Part shown: positions 27,132 to 35,579 of the stretch, piece after piece
Position numbering within the stretch: position 1 is the first letter of the stretch
Layout: each line of letters starts with the position of its first letter
NCBI RefSeq assembly: GCF_008039615.1
Contig: NZ_VDUZ01000014.1
Coordinates: 62,001 to 126,000, forward strand
Origin: Vineibacter terrae
Lineage (GTDB): Bacteria > Pseudomonadota > Alphaproteobacteria > Reyranellales > Reyranellaceae
Direction of reading: 5' to 3'
DNA length: 64,000 nt
Notes under the pieces: model-generated
What the model was told of the DNA's origin: nothing
The model's database searches: none
Seen by the model: the letters and a program-made list of their open reading frames with translations, nothing else
Position numbers and translations under genes: made by a program

Positions 27132-28412
27132 ATGAGCACGCCATATGCAGCGCTGATCCTCGAGGATCGAGTCCATGGCAGCCTGTATACCGACACCCAG
27201 GTCTTCGCCGACGAGATGGATCGTATCTTCCGCCGCGGCTGGGTGTTCGTCGGACACGACTCGGAGATTCCCAAGTCAGGCGACTGGGTCACGCGCCAGG
27301 TCGGCCGGGAATCGGTGATCATGGTGCGCGACCGCGGCGGCGCCATCCATGTGCTGGCCAATCGCTGCGCCCATCGCGGCAACCGGCTGTGCTGGCGCGA
27401 ACGCGGCAACGGCAACTCGTTCCAGTGCATCTACCACGGCTGGACGTTCGGCCTGGACGGCAGCCTGCGGGCGGTCTCGCACAAGGCGGGCTTCGACCGC
27501 GACCGCGCCGAGATGCCGCTGGACCGGGCCGGGCAGGTCGGCCTCCACCGCGGGTTCGTGTTCGCCAACATGTCCGGCGATGCCGGCACCCTGGCCGACC
27601 ATCTCGGCGCCGGCGGCCGGGACCTGATCGACCGGCTGTGCGATCTGTCGCCGACCGGCAATATCCGTCTCAGCGCCGGCTGGATCGGGCATCGGGTCGA
27701 GTCCAACTGGAAGATGTGGCCCGAGAGCGACAGCGACGGCTACCATCTCGACTTCGTGCACGCCTCGATGCTGCGCGCCCAGCCCGACAACTACTACCAC
27801 GACACGGTCATCGGTGGTGAGTCGGCCAATGTCTCGCGTGCCGTCGATCACGGCCGTGGCCACACCGAGCTTGACCTGCGGCCGAGCTATTCGCGCGAGC
27901 TGGCGTGGCTGGGCGTCGGCCGCGATCGGGTCGGCGCCTATTGCGACGCGCTGGAGGCCAGGCACGGCAAGGCGCGGGCCGAGCGCCTGCTGTGGGACGG
28001 CCCGCCGCACGGCTTCATCTTCCCCAACCTGTTCCTGGGCGAGGTCAATATCGCGCGCATCGATCCGCTCGACGTCGGCTCGATGGTGCATGCCCATACG
28101 GTGATCCAGCTCGAGGACGTGGACGACGCGTTGAACCGCCGCCTGCTGCGCCAGTCCGAGGCGGCGCTGGGACCGGCGAGCTTCATCGTGCCCGACGACG
28201 CCATCATCGCCGAGCGCATGCAGCTGGGCTTCCAGGGGCTGCGCCCACCCGCTTCCGGCAGCAGCGCCAGCGGCGGCTGGATCGATCTCAGCCGCGGCCG
28301 GGCGCGCGAGCAGCGGCAGCCGGACGGCACGCGGGTCGGTCACGTCAGCGACGAGACCACGAACCGCGCCTTCTGGCACCACTACCGCCACGTGATGGAG
28401 AGCCGGGCATGA
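27132..28412 (+). CDS. Rieske non-haem iron ring-hydroxylating oxygenase, alpha subunit
   Basis: 426 residues from ATG 27132, which has GGAGG seven bases upstream. The Rieske [2Fe-2S] ligands are visible as Cys79, His81, Cys99 and His102 (CAHRG...CIYHGW). The mononuclear iron site is at SDSDGYHLDFVH (His205, His210 with a nearby Asp). Such subunits hydroxylate aromatic or alicyclic rings using electrons delivered by a ferredoxin and reductase, neither of which is encoded in this cluster. Its stop overlaps the beta-subunit start (ATGA). Distantly similar to benzoate/biphenyl-type alpha subunits in layout; the natural substrate cannot be assigned. Confidence 0.92.
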   Translation: MSTPYAALILEDRVHGSLYTDTQVFADEMDRIFRRGWVFVGHDSEIPKSGDWVTRQVGRESVIMVRDRGGAIHVLANRCAHRGNRLCWRERGNGNSFQCIYHGWTFGLDGSLRAVSHKAGFDRDRAEMPLDRAGQVGLHRGFVFANMSGDAGTLADHLGAGGRDLIDRLCDLSPTGNIRLSAGWIGHRVESNWKMWPESDSDGYHLDFVHASMLRAQPDNYYHDTVIGGESANVSRAVDHGRGHTELDLRPSYSRELAWLGVGRDRVGAYCDALEARHGKARAERLLWDGPPHGFIFPNLFLGEVNIARIDPLDVGSMVHAHTVIQLEDVDDALNRRLLRQSEAALGPASFIVPDDAIIAERMQLGFQGLRPPASGSSASGGWIDLSRGRAREQRQPDGTRVGHVSDETTNRAFWHHYRHVMESRA

Positions 28413-28939
28413 GCGCCACCGAGCTGGCCACGGCACGGCCGCTGCTGGTGCCCGAACCGTTGCGGCGTGAGATCGAGGCCTTCCTCTATCTCGAGGCGCG
28501 GCTGGCCGACGAGTCGCGGTACGCCGAGTGGGAAAAGCTGGTCGCCGACGACATGCACTACTGGGTGCCGAAAGGGGCGGCCGACTACGATCCCGCAGAA
28601 CGGCTGTCCTACATCAACGACAACCGGCCGCGGCTGGCCACCCGCATCCGCCAGCTGATGACGGGCGTGCGCCACGCCCAGACGCCGCCGTCGCCGATGC
28701 GGCGCATCGTCTCGAACATCGAGGTGCTGGCCATCGATGACGTTGCCGGCACCTACACGGTGGGATCGAACTTCGTGCTCTATGAGCTCGCCGTGCAATC
28801 CGGCGCGACCTTGCGCGTCTGGCCCGGCCGGGTCACGCATCGGCTGCGCCGCGTCGGCGGCGAACTGCGCATGTCGCAGAAGATCGTCGAGCTCGTGACC
28901 GCGACCGCGCCGCAGTGGAACATGGCGTTCCTGATCTAG
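28409..28939 (+). CDS. Ring-hydroxylating oxygenase beta subunit
   Basis: 176 residues; the NTF2-like small-subunit fold is indicated by IEAFLYLEARLADESRYAEWEKLVADDMHYWVP, the conserved RIRQLMTG...TPPSPMRRIVSNIEV and the final MSQKIVEL block. The beta subunit is structural in alpha3beta3 oxygenases and contacts the alpha subunit encoded just upstream, with which it overlaps by ATGA. The pair forms a complete terminal oxygenase, but the operon ends here with a palindromic repeat and has no electron-transfer genes. Confidence 0.92.
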   Translation: MSATELATARPLLVPEPLRREIEAFLYLEARLADESRYAEWEKLVADDMHYWVPKGAADYDPAERLSYINDNRPRLATRIRQLMTGVRHAQTPPSPMRRIVSNIEVLAIDDVAGTYTVGSNFVLYELAVQSGATLRVWPGRVTHRLRRVGGELRMSQKIVELVTATAPQWNMAFLI

Positions 28940-28969
28940 CGCCAGCGATCGGTGGAAGAGGAATCGCCA

Positions 28970-29058
28970 CTGTCATCCCGAGCGCAGCGAGGGATCTCCC
29001 GCGAATGGCGCACCGTGCGTTTCTCGCAGGAGATCCCTCGCTGCGCTCGGGATGACAG
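28970..29058. repeat. 89-bp palindromic repeat
   Basis: Full copy from CTGTCATCCCGAGCGCAGCG to CGCTGCGCTCGGGATGACAG with loop ATGGCGCACCGTGCG. It lies between the oxygenase operon and the next gene. Confidence 0.9.
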
Positions 29059-29115
29059 GTGTGTGACCGACCCGCGGGCCCGCCATCCTCGATGCAGCTG
29101 GCGCGGGAGCCGCAT

Positions 29116-29847
29116 GTGAAAGTCTCCGTGGTGATCCCCAGCCGACTGCAGCGCCATGGCGATGAATCGTTGTGGCTCGATCGGGCGCTGCGGTCCATTC
29201 GAGGACAGACAGGATTGGAGGGGACTGCGATCGAGATCATCGTCGGACTCGATCCAGGTGCGCAGCCGCCCCAGCATGACGCCGTCCGCTTCGTCCATGG
29301 TCGTCTTGCGATGCAAGCCTGCGCCGTCAATGCGGCCGCCGCCGCAGCGACAGGCGATGCGCTGGCATTCCTGGAGGACGACGATTTGTGGGAACCCAAG
29401 CGTTTGGCCTATGGCCTTGCGGTACTGGGCCGGTACGACGTCGTCACATGCAATCAGCGCGAGGTGTCGGAGGACGGCACGTTCGTTCGCATCAACGATT
29501 TCGCTACGCCCAGCGGCTGGCTGTTGCCACGTTCGCTGTGGGCCCGGCTCGGCGGCTTGGATGAAAGCTTCCGCTTTCACGTCGATACAGAGTACCTGGG
29601 CCGCATGAACGCGGCCGGCGTGCGCCGGCTTCATCTCCTGGAGGCAGGCGCGCACGGCCGGCCCTGGATAGACAACGTGGCGCGTTTCTCGGACCTGGCG
29701 CATACGAGCGAGCCAGCGCCCCTGGTCGTTCGCACGGTCAATTCCCGCGGCGGCATGGCGCAGATCGCGGCTGGCGGCGAGGCCGGCCGGCGCTCGCAGC
29801 TCGAGCACCAGTGGCTACAGGAGAAGTACGGACACGTTCCCTGGTAG
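29116..29847 (+). CDS. Family 2 glycosyltransferase
   Basis: 243 residues if started at GTG 29116, which has GGAG seven bases upstream and gives the usual opening VKVSVVIPSRLQRHG; ATG 29092 is an alternative that adds eight residues. The GT-A nucleotide-binding core is seen in GDALAFLEDDDLWEPKRLAYGL, where EDDD stands for the metal-binding DxD. A later SGWLLPRSLWARLGGLDESFRFHVDTEYL fits the acceptor-side motif of GT2 enzymes. Donor sugar and acceptor unknown. It stands between a palindromic repeat and a convergent SDR gene, so it looks like an insertion into an otherwise catabolic cluster rather than part of the pathway. Confidence 0.82.
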   Translation: MKVSVVIPSRLQRHGDESLWLDRALRSIRGQTGLEGTAIEIIVGLDPGAQPPQHDAVRFVHGRLAMQACAVNAAAAAATGDALAFLEDDDLWEPKRLAYGLAVLGRYDVVTCNQREVSEDGTFVRINDFATPSGWLLPRSLWARLGGLDESFRFHVDTEYLGRMNAAGVRRLHLLEAGAHGRPWIDNVARFSDLAHTSEPAPLVVRTVNSRGGMAQIAAGGEAGRRSQLEHQWLQEKYGHVPW

Positions 29848-29860
29848 CGCCGGCGCGTCG

Positions 29861-30673
29861 CTACGAGCCGTCGAACAAGCGCGTCAGGTCGGGATGGCCG
29901 GTGCCAGCAGAGACACCGCCATCGACCAGCAGGTTGGCGCCGGTGATGAAGCTGGCTTCGTCGGCGGCCAGGAAGGCGATGGCGGATGCGATCTCCTCGG
30001 GCCGGCCGTAGCGGCCCAGCGGGATCGCCGCGTTGAAAGCCGCGGCGATGCGCGGCACCTGCGCCGTCGCGGCAGCCAGCGGCGTGTCGACGGCGCCGGG
30101 CGAGATGGCATTGACCCGGATCCCGTGGGGCGCCAGTTCCAGCGCGAGGCTGCGCGTGAAGTTCAAGGCGCCGGCCTTGGCCGCGTTGTAGGCGGCCATG
30201 CCACGATCGCCGCCTGTGGCTGCGATCGAGGCGACATTGACGATGGCGGCGCCGGTCGCCAGGCCGGCCGCGATGGTGGCGCGCAGATGTGGCACGGCCG
30301 CCTGGCAGGCATCGAAGACCGCGTTCAGGTTGATGTCGATCGACTGCCGCCATTTCTGCGCCCGCAGCGTCTGGACCGGCCCGAACGATGCCGCGCCGGC
30401 GTTGTTGACCACGACATCCAGCCGGCCGAAGCGCGCCACCGCGCTCTCGAACAGCGCGTCGAGCTGCGACCTCTGTGTGACGTCGGTCGGCTGAAAAAGG
30501 ACGCGATCGGAAGCGAAGGAAGCGGCTACCTGCGCGCCGGTATCGGCGCGTCGCGCTGCGATCACGACATTGGCGCCCTCGTCATGCAGCCGGCGGCAGG
30601 CGGCAAGGCCGATTCCCGACGAGCCGCCGGTGACGACGGCGGTCTTGCCGACGAACCGACCGGCCTCGCTCAT
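29861..30673 (-). CDS. Short-chain dehydrogenase/reductase (classical SDR) 1
   Basis: 270 residues. All classical SDR marks are present: TGGSSGIG for NAD(P), NNAGAASFG, the catalytic Ser in NVASIAATGG, YNAAK (Tyr and Lys), and NAISPGAVDTPLA. It oxidises or reduces a hydroxyl or keto group; in this context a cis-diol or alcohol product of the Rieske oxygenases is plausible (inference). The ATG overlaps the stop of the Rieske gene upstream by ATGA, so it is translated coupled with it. It is convergent with the glycosyltransferase. Confidence 0.92.
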   Translation of the reverse strand: MSEAGRFVGKTAVVTGGSSGIGLAACRRLHDEGANVVIAARRADTGAQVAASFASDRVLFQPTDVTQRSQLDALFESAVARFGRLDVVVNNAGAASFGPVQTLRAQKWRQSIDINLNAVFDACQAAVPHLRATIAAGLATGAAIVNVASIAATGGDRGMAAYNAAKAGALNFTRSLALELAPHGIRVNAISPGAVDTPLAAATAQVPRIAAAFNAAIPLGRYGRPEEIASAIAFLAADEASFITGANLLVDGGVSAGTGHPDLTRLFDGS

Positions 30674-31830
30674 TCCGCCGCCTGGGCGCGTGCGGCCAGG
30701 GCCTCGTTGATCGCCCGGTGCATGTGCACCAGCGCCGGCTCGATGCGACCGTACACGACCTCGGGCAGGGCGCCCGATTCCAGGTTCTTCTGGATGCGCT
30801 CCATCTGCGGGAAGTCCTCGCTCTCCGTCACCTTCAGCAGGACGTCGAGGTTCCTGGTCCAGTGGCGCAGCGTCTTCTCGTCCCTGGGCGCTTCGGGCGC
30901 GAAGACGCTGGTGGCCACCTGCACCGAGCCGACATCGATGGGCGTGAGCCGCCATACCTCGATATGGTCGAGCTGGTAGACGAGCAGGCCGTTGGGCACC
31001 AGGAAGTACTGCGTCGTCGAGTAGGGCAGCAGCGTCCATTCGCTGCGCGGCTTGTCCTTGAGCTGGTCGATCACGGTCTTGCGCAGGCCGATGGTGCGCG
31101 GATTGGGGCCGAACGCATCGAAGATCAGATCGCACATGAAATACGGGGCGATCGTGTTCCGGTGCAGCCAGCGGATGTGATAGGACTCGGTGAAGGTGTC
31201 GAGCACCATCTTCCAGTTCATCTGCCAGCTGTTGGTGCGCGTCTCGATGTGCACGTAGTCGGCAAGCTTGTAGTCGGCGAGCTCGTCCTGGGCGCCGTGC
31301 AGCACGGCATCGACATCGAACGGCGCGGCGCTGGTGGGATGCACGAAGATCAGGCCGTATTTCTCCGCCACCGCGCGCTCATGCAGGTTGCAGCTCACGC
31401 CCACATCGTCGAAGCCGTGGGCCGCCGCCGGGCGCTGCAGCAGCTGCCCGTCGGTATCGTAGGTCCAGCCGTGGTAGGGGCACACGATCCGGCGCATGCC
31501 GCCTTTGCCGCGCCCTTCCAGCAGGGTGGCGCCGCGATGGCGGCAGGCGTTGACGACGGCGCGCAGGCTGCCGTCGGCCTGGCGGATCACCGCGATCGGC
31601 ACACCGCCCAGTGTCGTGGTGAGGTACGCCCCCGGCGTGGCGCATTCGCCGGTCAGGCCGACGAATTGTGGCTGGTCGCGGAACAGCACGCGCATCTCCT
31701 GCGCGAAGCGATCCGGGTCGGTGTAGGCCGACGCCGGGTTGCGCATGCTGGCCGGGGCATAGGTCCAGGGCAGGCTGGGGTCGATGCCCACCAGCCGCTC
31801 CAGCAGCTCGATCTGTCGTTCCTGGCGCAT
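30670..31830 (-). CDS. Second Rieske oxygenase, alpha-type, single component
   Basis: 386 residues from ATG 31830 with GGAGG upstream. Rieske ligands Cys96, His98, Cys117 and His120 (CRHRG...CPYHGW) and a mononuclear iron site TFTESYHIRWLH are all visible. No beta subunit follows, so it is likely of the homotrimeric type, similar in layout to vanillate, carnitine or phenoxybenzoate-type oxygenases. It is translationally coupled to SDR 1 and 20 bp downstream of SDR 2. Only modest similarity to the alpha subunit at 27132 (motifs only), so the two probably act on different steps or substrates. No reductase or ferredoxin is nearby. Confidence 0.92.
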   Translation of the reverse strand: MRQERQIELLERLVGIDPSLPWTYAPASMRNPASAYTDPDRFAQEMRVLFRDQPQFVGLTGECATPGAYLTTTLGGVPIAVIRQADGSLRAVVNACRHRGATLLEGRGKGGMRRIVCPYHGWTYDTDGQLLQRPAAAHGFDDVGVSCNLHERAVAEKYGLIFVHPTSAAPFDVDAVLHGAQDELADYKLADYVHIETRTNSWQMNWKMVLDTFTESYHIRWLHRNTIAPYFMCDLIFDAFGPNPRTIGLRKTVIDQLKDKPRSEWTLLPYSTTQYFLVPNGLLVYQLDHIEVWRLTPIDVGSVQVATSVFAPEAPRDEKTLRHWTRNLDVLLKVTESEDFPQMERIQKNLESGALPEVVYGRIEPALVHMHRAINEALAARAQAAE

Positions 31831-31850
31831 GGCCTGCCTCCTGGTTGGGG

Positions 31851-32636
31851 TTAGCGGGGCATCGCGAAGCCGCCGGACACGCTTACGACCTGCCCCGTGA
31901 GCTGGCGCGCGCGGTCGGAGGCGAAGAACAGCACCGACCAGGCGATGTCGACGGCCTCGGAGCGCCGGCGCAGCGGGATGCCCGACTCGATGTTCTGCAC
32001 TTCCTTCGGCCCCATGCCGATATCGATGCTCCACAGGCTGCCCTCGCCGACAGCCTCGGGCGGCGGGATCACCAGGCCCGGCGCGACGGCGTTGGCGCGG
32101 ATGCCGTAGCGGCCATATTCCTTGGCGATGGTGCGCGTGAAGGCCAGCACGCCGGCCTTCATGGCGCCGTAGTCGGCCATGCGGAACTCGCCGAACGCGG
32201 CGTCGCTGGCGATCGAGACCACGGCGCCGCGCCGCCGCTCCACCATGCGCGGCAGCACCGCGTGCGTCACGTTCAGCGTCGAGAACAGGTTGAGCTGGAA
32301 CGCCTTCTGCCAGCGCTCAGGCGTCAGATTGAGGAAGAACTCGGCCTTGCCGTTCCAGCCGACATTGTTGACCAGGACATCGACTTCGCCCAGTTCGCGC
32401 TCGACGGCGGCGACGGAGGCTGCCGTTGCATCGACGTCGGACACATCGAGATCGTAGCCGGTCGCCTGTCCACCGGCATCCTTGATCTCGCCGACGGTCT
32501 TGCGGGTCTGCGCCGCATCGCGGTCGAGGATCGCCACGACCGCACCCTCGCGCGCGAACTCCTGCGAGATGGCGCGTCCGATGTTCGACGCACCGCCCGT
32601 GACGATGACGACCTTGCCGGCCAGACCGAGATCCAT
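31851..32636 (-). CDS. Short-chain dehydrogenase/reductase 2
   Basis: 261 residues. TGGASNIG (glycine motif), NNVGWNG, catalytic Ser in SIASDAAFG, YGAMK and NAVAPGLVIPP are all present. The middle substrate loop (PPPEAVGEGSLWSIDIGMGPKEV) is unusual. It is the second gene of the minus-strand run that starts with the acyl-CoA ligase. ATG 32636 has GGGAGA upstream. The reaction is likely a hydroxyacyl- or alcohol-type dehydrogenation in the pathway served by the ligase and Rieske enzymes (inference). Confidence 0.9.
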   Translation of the reverse strand: MDLGLAGKVVIVTGGASNIGRAISQEFAREGAVVAILDRDAAQTRKTVGEIKDAGGQATGYDLDVSDVDATAASVAAVERELGEVDVLVNNVGWNGKAEFFLNLTPERWQKAFQLNLFSTLNVTHAVLPRMVERRRGAVVSIASDAAFGEFRMADYGAMKAGVLAFTRTIAKEYGRYGIRANAVAPGLVIPPPEAVGEGSLWSIDIGMGPKEVQNIESGIPLRRRSEAVDIAWSVLFFASDRARQLTGQVVSVSGGFAMPR

Positions 32637-32661
32637 GGCTCTTCTCCCGAGTGTTCGATGT

Positions 32662-34374
32662 CTACGCCGGCTGCAGACGCTGCCGCGCCATCTCGACGAG
32701 GCGGAACTTCTGCACCTTGCCCGTGGGCGTGGTGGGAAGCTCCGCCGCATCGAGGAACAGCACGTGCTTGGGCACCTTGAAGCGTGCCAGGCGCTCGCGC
32801 GCGAGATTGATCAGCGCGTCGGCGGTGACGGTGGCGCCCGGCGACAGCACGATCCAGGCGCAGCCGATCTCGCCCCAGCGATCGTCCGGCACGCCGACCG
32901 CGAAGGCCTGCGCCACCGCCGGATGGCCGGTCAGCAGGTCCTCGACCTCCTTGGGCGAGACCAGCTCGCCGCCCGATTTGTACAGCTCCTTCGAGCGGCC
33001 GGTGAGCTCGAGATAGCCGTCGGGCCGCACCCGGCCGAGATCACCGGACCGCACCCAGCCGCCGGGCAGGAACAGTGCCGCCGTCTCGGCGGGCTTGGCG
33101 AAGTAGCCGGATGTGGAAGTCGGGCCGCGCGAGCACAGCTCGCCCACGCTGCCGGCCGGCAGATCCTCGCCGGTGAGCGGATCGACCGTCTTGTATTCGG
33201 CAAGCACGCCATCACGCTCGGCGATGCCGGCGGCGCCCGCATCCATCAGCCGTCCCACGGTCTGGGCGACGACCGACAGGTCGTCGTTCGGCGCGGTGAG
33301 GGTCGTCGCGGCGCCGACTTCGGTCATGCCATAGCCGGTGAAGACCTCGCGGATGCCCAGCCGATCCTTGATCTGCTGCCAGATGCGCACCGGCGTGGGC
33401 GCGGCGGCCGACAGGATGGCTTCGAGGGACGACAAATCGTAGCGCCCGATGTCGGGATGCTCGACCAGCGCGACGCTCATCGTCGGCACTGCCATCAGGT
33501 AGGTGGCGCGATGCCGCTCGATCCCGGCGAGCATGGCGGTCGCATCGAAGATGAGCTGCGGGATGATCGCGCCGCCGACGAACAGCGCCGCCAGCAGGCC
33601 CTCGACCAGGGCGAAGGCATGATAAAGCGGCAGCGCGAACAGCGTGCGGCGACCGTCCTCGAAGGCCTGGTGATACGCCCCGGCATAGGCCGAGCGCGCC
33701 AGGTTGTCGTGGGTCTGGATGACGCCCTTGGGCAGGCCCGTGGTGCCCGATGTGTACATCACCACGGCGGGGTCGAGCGGGTCGGCCGGGTTTGGCGGCA
33801 GCGTCGTGGTGTCGGCCTGGCCGCGCGCCAGCAACGCCGTGTACGAGGATGCCGCGCCGTCCTCGCCGCCATGGACGATGACGGAACGCAGATGCGGGAA
33901 GGCGGTGGACTGTCCTTCCCGCCATCCCGGCGCGATCTCGTCGAACGCGGCCAGGTAGTCGAGGCCGCGGAACGCGGCCATGGTGATGACCACCCGGCAT
34001 TCGGACTGGCCCACGACATAGGCCAGCTCGCGCGCCTTGAAGAGGAAGTTCACCGGGATCGCGGCCGCGCCCAGCCGCCAGATCGCGAAGACCAGCGGCA
34101 CGAAGTCGGGGTGGTTGGCCATCACCAGCGCCACGCGGTCGCCGGCGCGCACGCCTTCGAGGCGAAGGCCGCGTGCCAGCGCATCGGCGCGCGCCATCAC
34201 GTCGCGGTAGGTCAGCGTCGCGTCATCGCTCAGCACCAGGGGCCTGTCGGCGTGACGTGCCGCCGTGGCCGCCAGGATCGCGTCGAGCGTCGTGGGATTC
34301 CATGTCGGGTGGCGTGCCGCCAGGGCGGCGCGTCTTTGCTCCATCGCGTCGAGCAAGGGACGGTTCCTCTCCAT
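32662..34374 (-). CDS. AMP-forming acyl-CoA synthetase (ANL superfamily)
   Basis: 570 residues with the full set of adenylate-forming motifs: YTSGTTGLPKG (P-loop-like A3), GYGMTE (A5), SGDLGRVRPDGYLELTGRSKE (A7/A8 hinge) and the catalytic Lys region PTTPTGKVQKF (A10). It activates a carboxylic acid to its CoA thioester, here presumably the entry step for the substrate of this cluster, a ring-containing or fatty acid. First gene of its operon; the upstream gap to the esterase gene contains two operator-like palindromes. Start ATG 34374 chosen; ATG 34344 is a possible internal start. Confidence 0.92.
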   Translation of the reverse strand: MERNRPLLDAMEQRRAALAARHPTWNPTTLDAILAATAARHADRPLVLSDDATLTYRDVMARADALARGLRLEGVRAGDRVALVMANHPDFVPLVFAIWRLGAAAIPVNFLFKARELAYVVGQSECRVVITMAAFRGLDYLAAFDEIAPGWREGQSTAFPHLRSVIVHGGEDGAASSYTALLARGQADTTTLPPNPADPLDPAVVMYTSGTTGLPKGVIQTHDNLARSAYAGAYHQAFEDGRRTLFALPLYHAFALVEGLLAALFVGGAIIPQLIFDATAMLAGIERHRATYLMAVPTMSVALVEHPDIGRYDLSSLEAILSAAAPTPVRIWQQIKDRLGIREVFTGYGMTEVGAATTLTAPNDDLSVVAQTVGRLMDAGAAGIAERDGVLAEYKTVDPLTGEDLPAGSVGELCSRGPTSTSGYFAKPAETAALFLPGGWVRSGDLGRVRPDGYLELTGRSKELYKSGGELVSPKEVEDLLTGHPAVAQAFAVGVPDDRWGEIGCAWIVLSPGATVTADALINLARERLARFKVPKHVLFLDAAELPTTPTGKVQKFRLVEMARQRLQPA

Positions 34375-34386
34375 CGTTTGGAATAT

Positions 34387-34402
34387 TCTATTTCAGATTA
34401 GA
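34387..34402. promoter_or_regulatory. Operator-like palindrome, site 2
   Basis: TCTATTTCAGATTAGA matches the 27050 site in both half-sites apart from one base (TCTAT/TTAGA, 6-bp spacer) and lies 12 bp upstream of the ligase start codon. Confidence 0.55.
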
Positions 34403-34457
34403 AAAATACCGCAAGGGTTTCTTGCCGCGTTGGCGCGCGAAAATGCCAGCGGCAATT

Positions 34458-34473
34458 CCTAACGTAAATTAGA
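34458..34473. promoter_or_regulatory. Operator-like palindrome, site 3
   Basis: CCTAACGTAAATTAGA keeps CTAA-N6-TTAGA. It sits 71 bp from site 2 and about 106 bp upstream of the esterase start, so sites 2 and 3 could control the two divergent promoters. Confidence 0.5.
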
Positions 34474-34579
34474 AAGCGCGTTGACTCATCGTGCAGGCGG
34501 CGCGCAGAGTTGCGACGAATTCATCGAGAGCGGTTTTGCCGTGTAGCGGCGGCACCAGGCAGGATGGGGAGATGCGCTC

Positions 34580-35458
34580 ATGAGTGATCTGGAACGGTTG
34601 ATGGCCTTTCTGGCCCAGTTGCCCGTGGAGGCCTCGATCACCGATCGCCGCAAGGCCTATGACCGCGCCGAGAAGGCCTTTCCCCTGCCGGAAGGAGCCA
34701 CGCTGCAGGCCTCCGACGCGCGCGACGAACGCATCGCGGTCCGTGATGCCGAGAAAGGCCGGTGGCTTTTGTATCTCCATGGCGGCGGCTACGGCATCGG
34801 CTCGCCGCGCTCGCACCGCCACCTGGCGGCGGCGATCGGTGTCGCGGCGCGCGCCAATGTGCTGCTGCCGGACTATCGCCTGGCGCCCGAGCATCCGTTC
34901 CCGGCGGCCGTCGATGATGCGCTGGCGGCCTACCGCACCTTGCTGGGCGAGACCTCGGCCGATCGCATCGTCGTTGCCGGCGATTCGGCGGGCGGCGGCC
35001 TGGCCGTCTCGACCGTGCTGGCGGCGCGCGAAGCCGGCCTGGCGTTGCCGGGAGCTGCCGTCTGCCTCTCGCCCTGGGTGGACCTGAACTTCACGCCCGA
35101 CTCGCCCGTGGCGCGCGCCGCTGCCGGCGATCCCCTGGTCCGGTACGACGAGATCGCCGCCTACGCCCGCGCCTATCTGGGGTCGTCGGCGGCGACCGAT
35201 CCGCTTGCTTCGCCGATCTTCGCCGACCTGCACGGCCTGCCGCCGATGCTGATCCATGCCAGCGTATCCGAGGCGCTGGTCTCGGATGCGACGCGCCTGG
35301 CGGAAGCGGCGCAGCAGGCCGGTGTCGACGTGACGCTGGAGCTCACCGACGGCACGCCCCATGTCTGGCACTGGTTCTGGCCGCGCCTGGATATCGCCCG
35401 CGCCTCGATCAAGCGCATCGGCGCTTTCGTCGAGCCCCATCTCGCGAGGTCGGCCTGA
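34580..35458 (+). CDS. Alpha/beta hydrolase, hormone-sensitive-lipase (HSL) family esterase
   Basis: 292 residues. The oxyanion-hole motif HGGGY (67-71), nucleophile GDSAGGG (Ser136) and catalytic His in GTPHVWHWF are visible; the acid is probably in HASVSEALVSDATRLAE, where Glu/Asp stand at the usual place. Members cleave short- to medium-chain esters in the cytoplasm. It is divergent from the acyl-CoA ligase and shares its regulatory gap, so it likely releases an acid or alcohol for the pathway (inference). ATG 34580 has GGGGAG about 9 bases upstream. Confidence 0.9.
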   Translation: MSDLERLMAFLAQLPVEASITDRRKAYDRAEKAFPLPEGATLQASDARDERIAVRDAEKGRWLLYLHGGGYGIGSPRSHRHLAAAIGVAARANVLLPDYRLAPEHPFPAAVDDALAAYRTLLGETSADRIVVAGDSAGGGLAVSTVLAAREAGLALPGAAVCLSPWVDLNFTPDSPVARAAAGDPLVRYDEIAAYARAYLGSSAATDPLASPIFADLHGLPPMLIHASVSEALVSDATRLAEAAQQAGVDVTLELTDGTPHVWHWFWPRLDIARASIKRIGAFVEPHLARSA

Positions 35459-35579
35459 ATCGCCCTGCATGCCGCTGCGCGAGACAGGCCTGCTGCGGGT
35501 CCTCGCTTTGATCGGGGCGACGACCTAGGTTCCATGCATATCGCGCGTGCTGCGCCAGGTGTGACACGGAGATCGCAGG

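Noticed and set aside
29861-31135. A 424-residue version of SDR 1
   Set aside because: The extra N-terminal part is the Rieske gene in a shifted frame; ATG 30673 gives a normal SDR with its glycine motif near residue 10 and an ATGA overlap.
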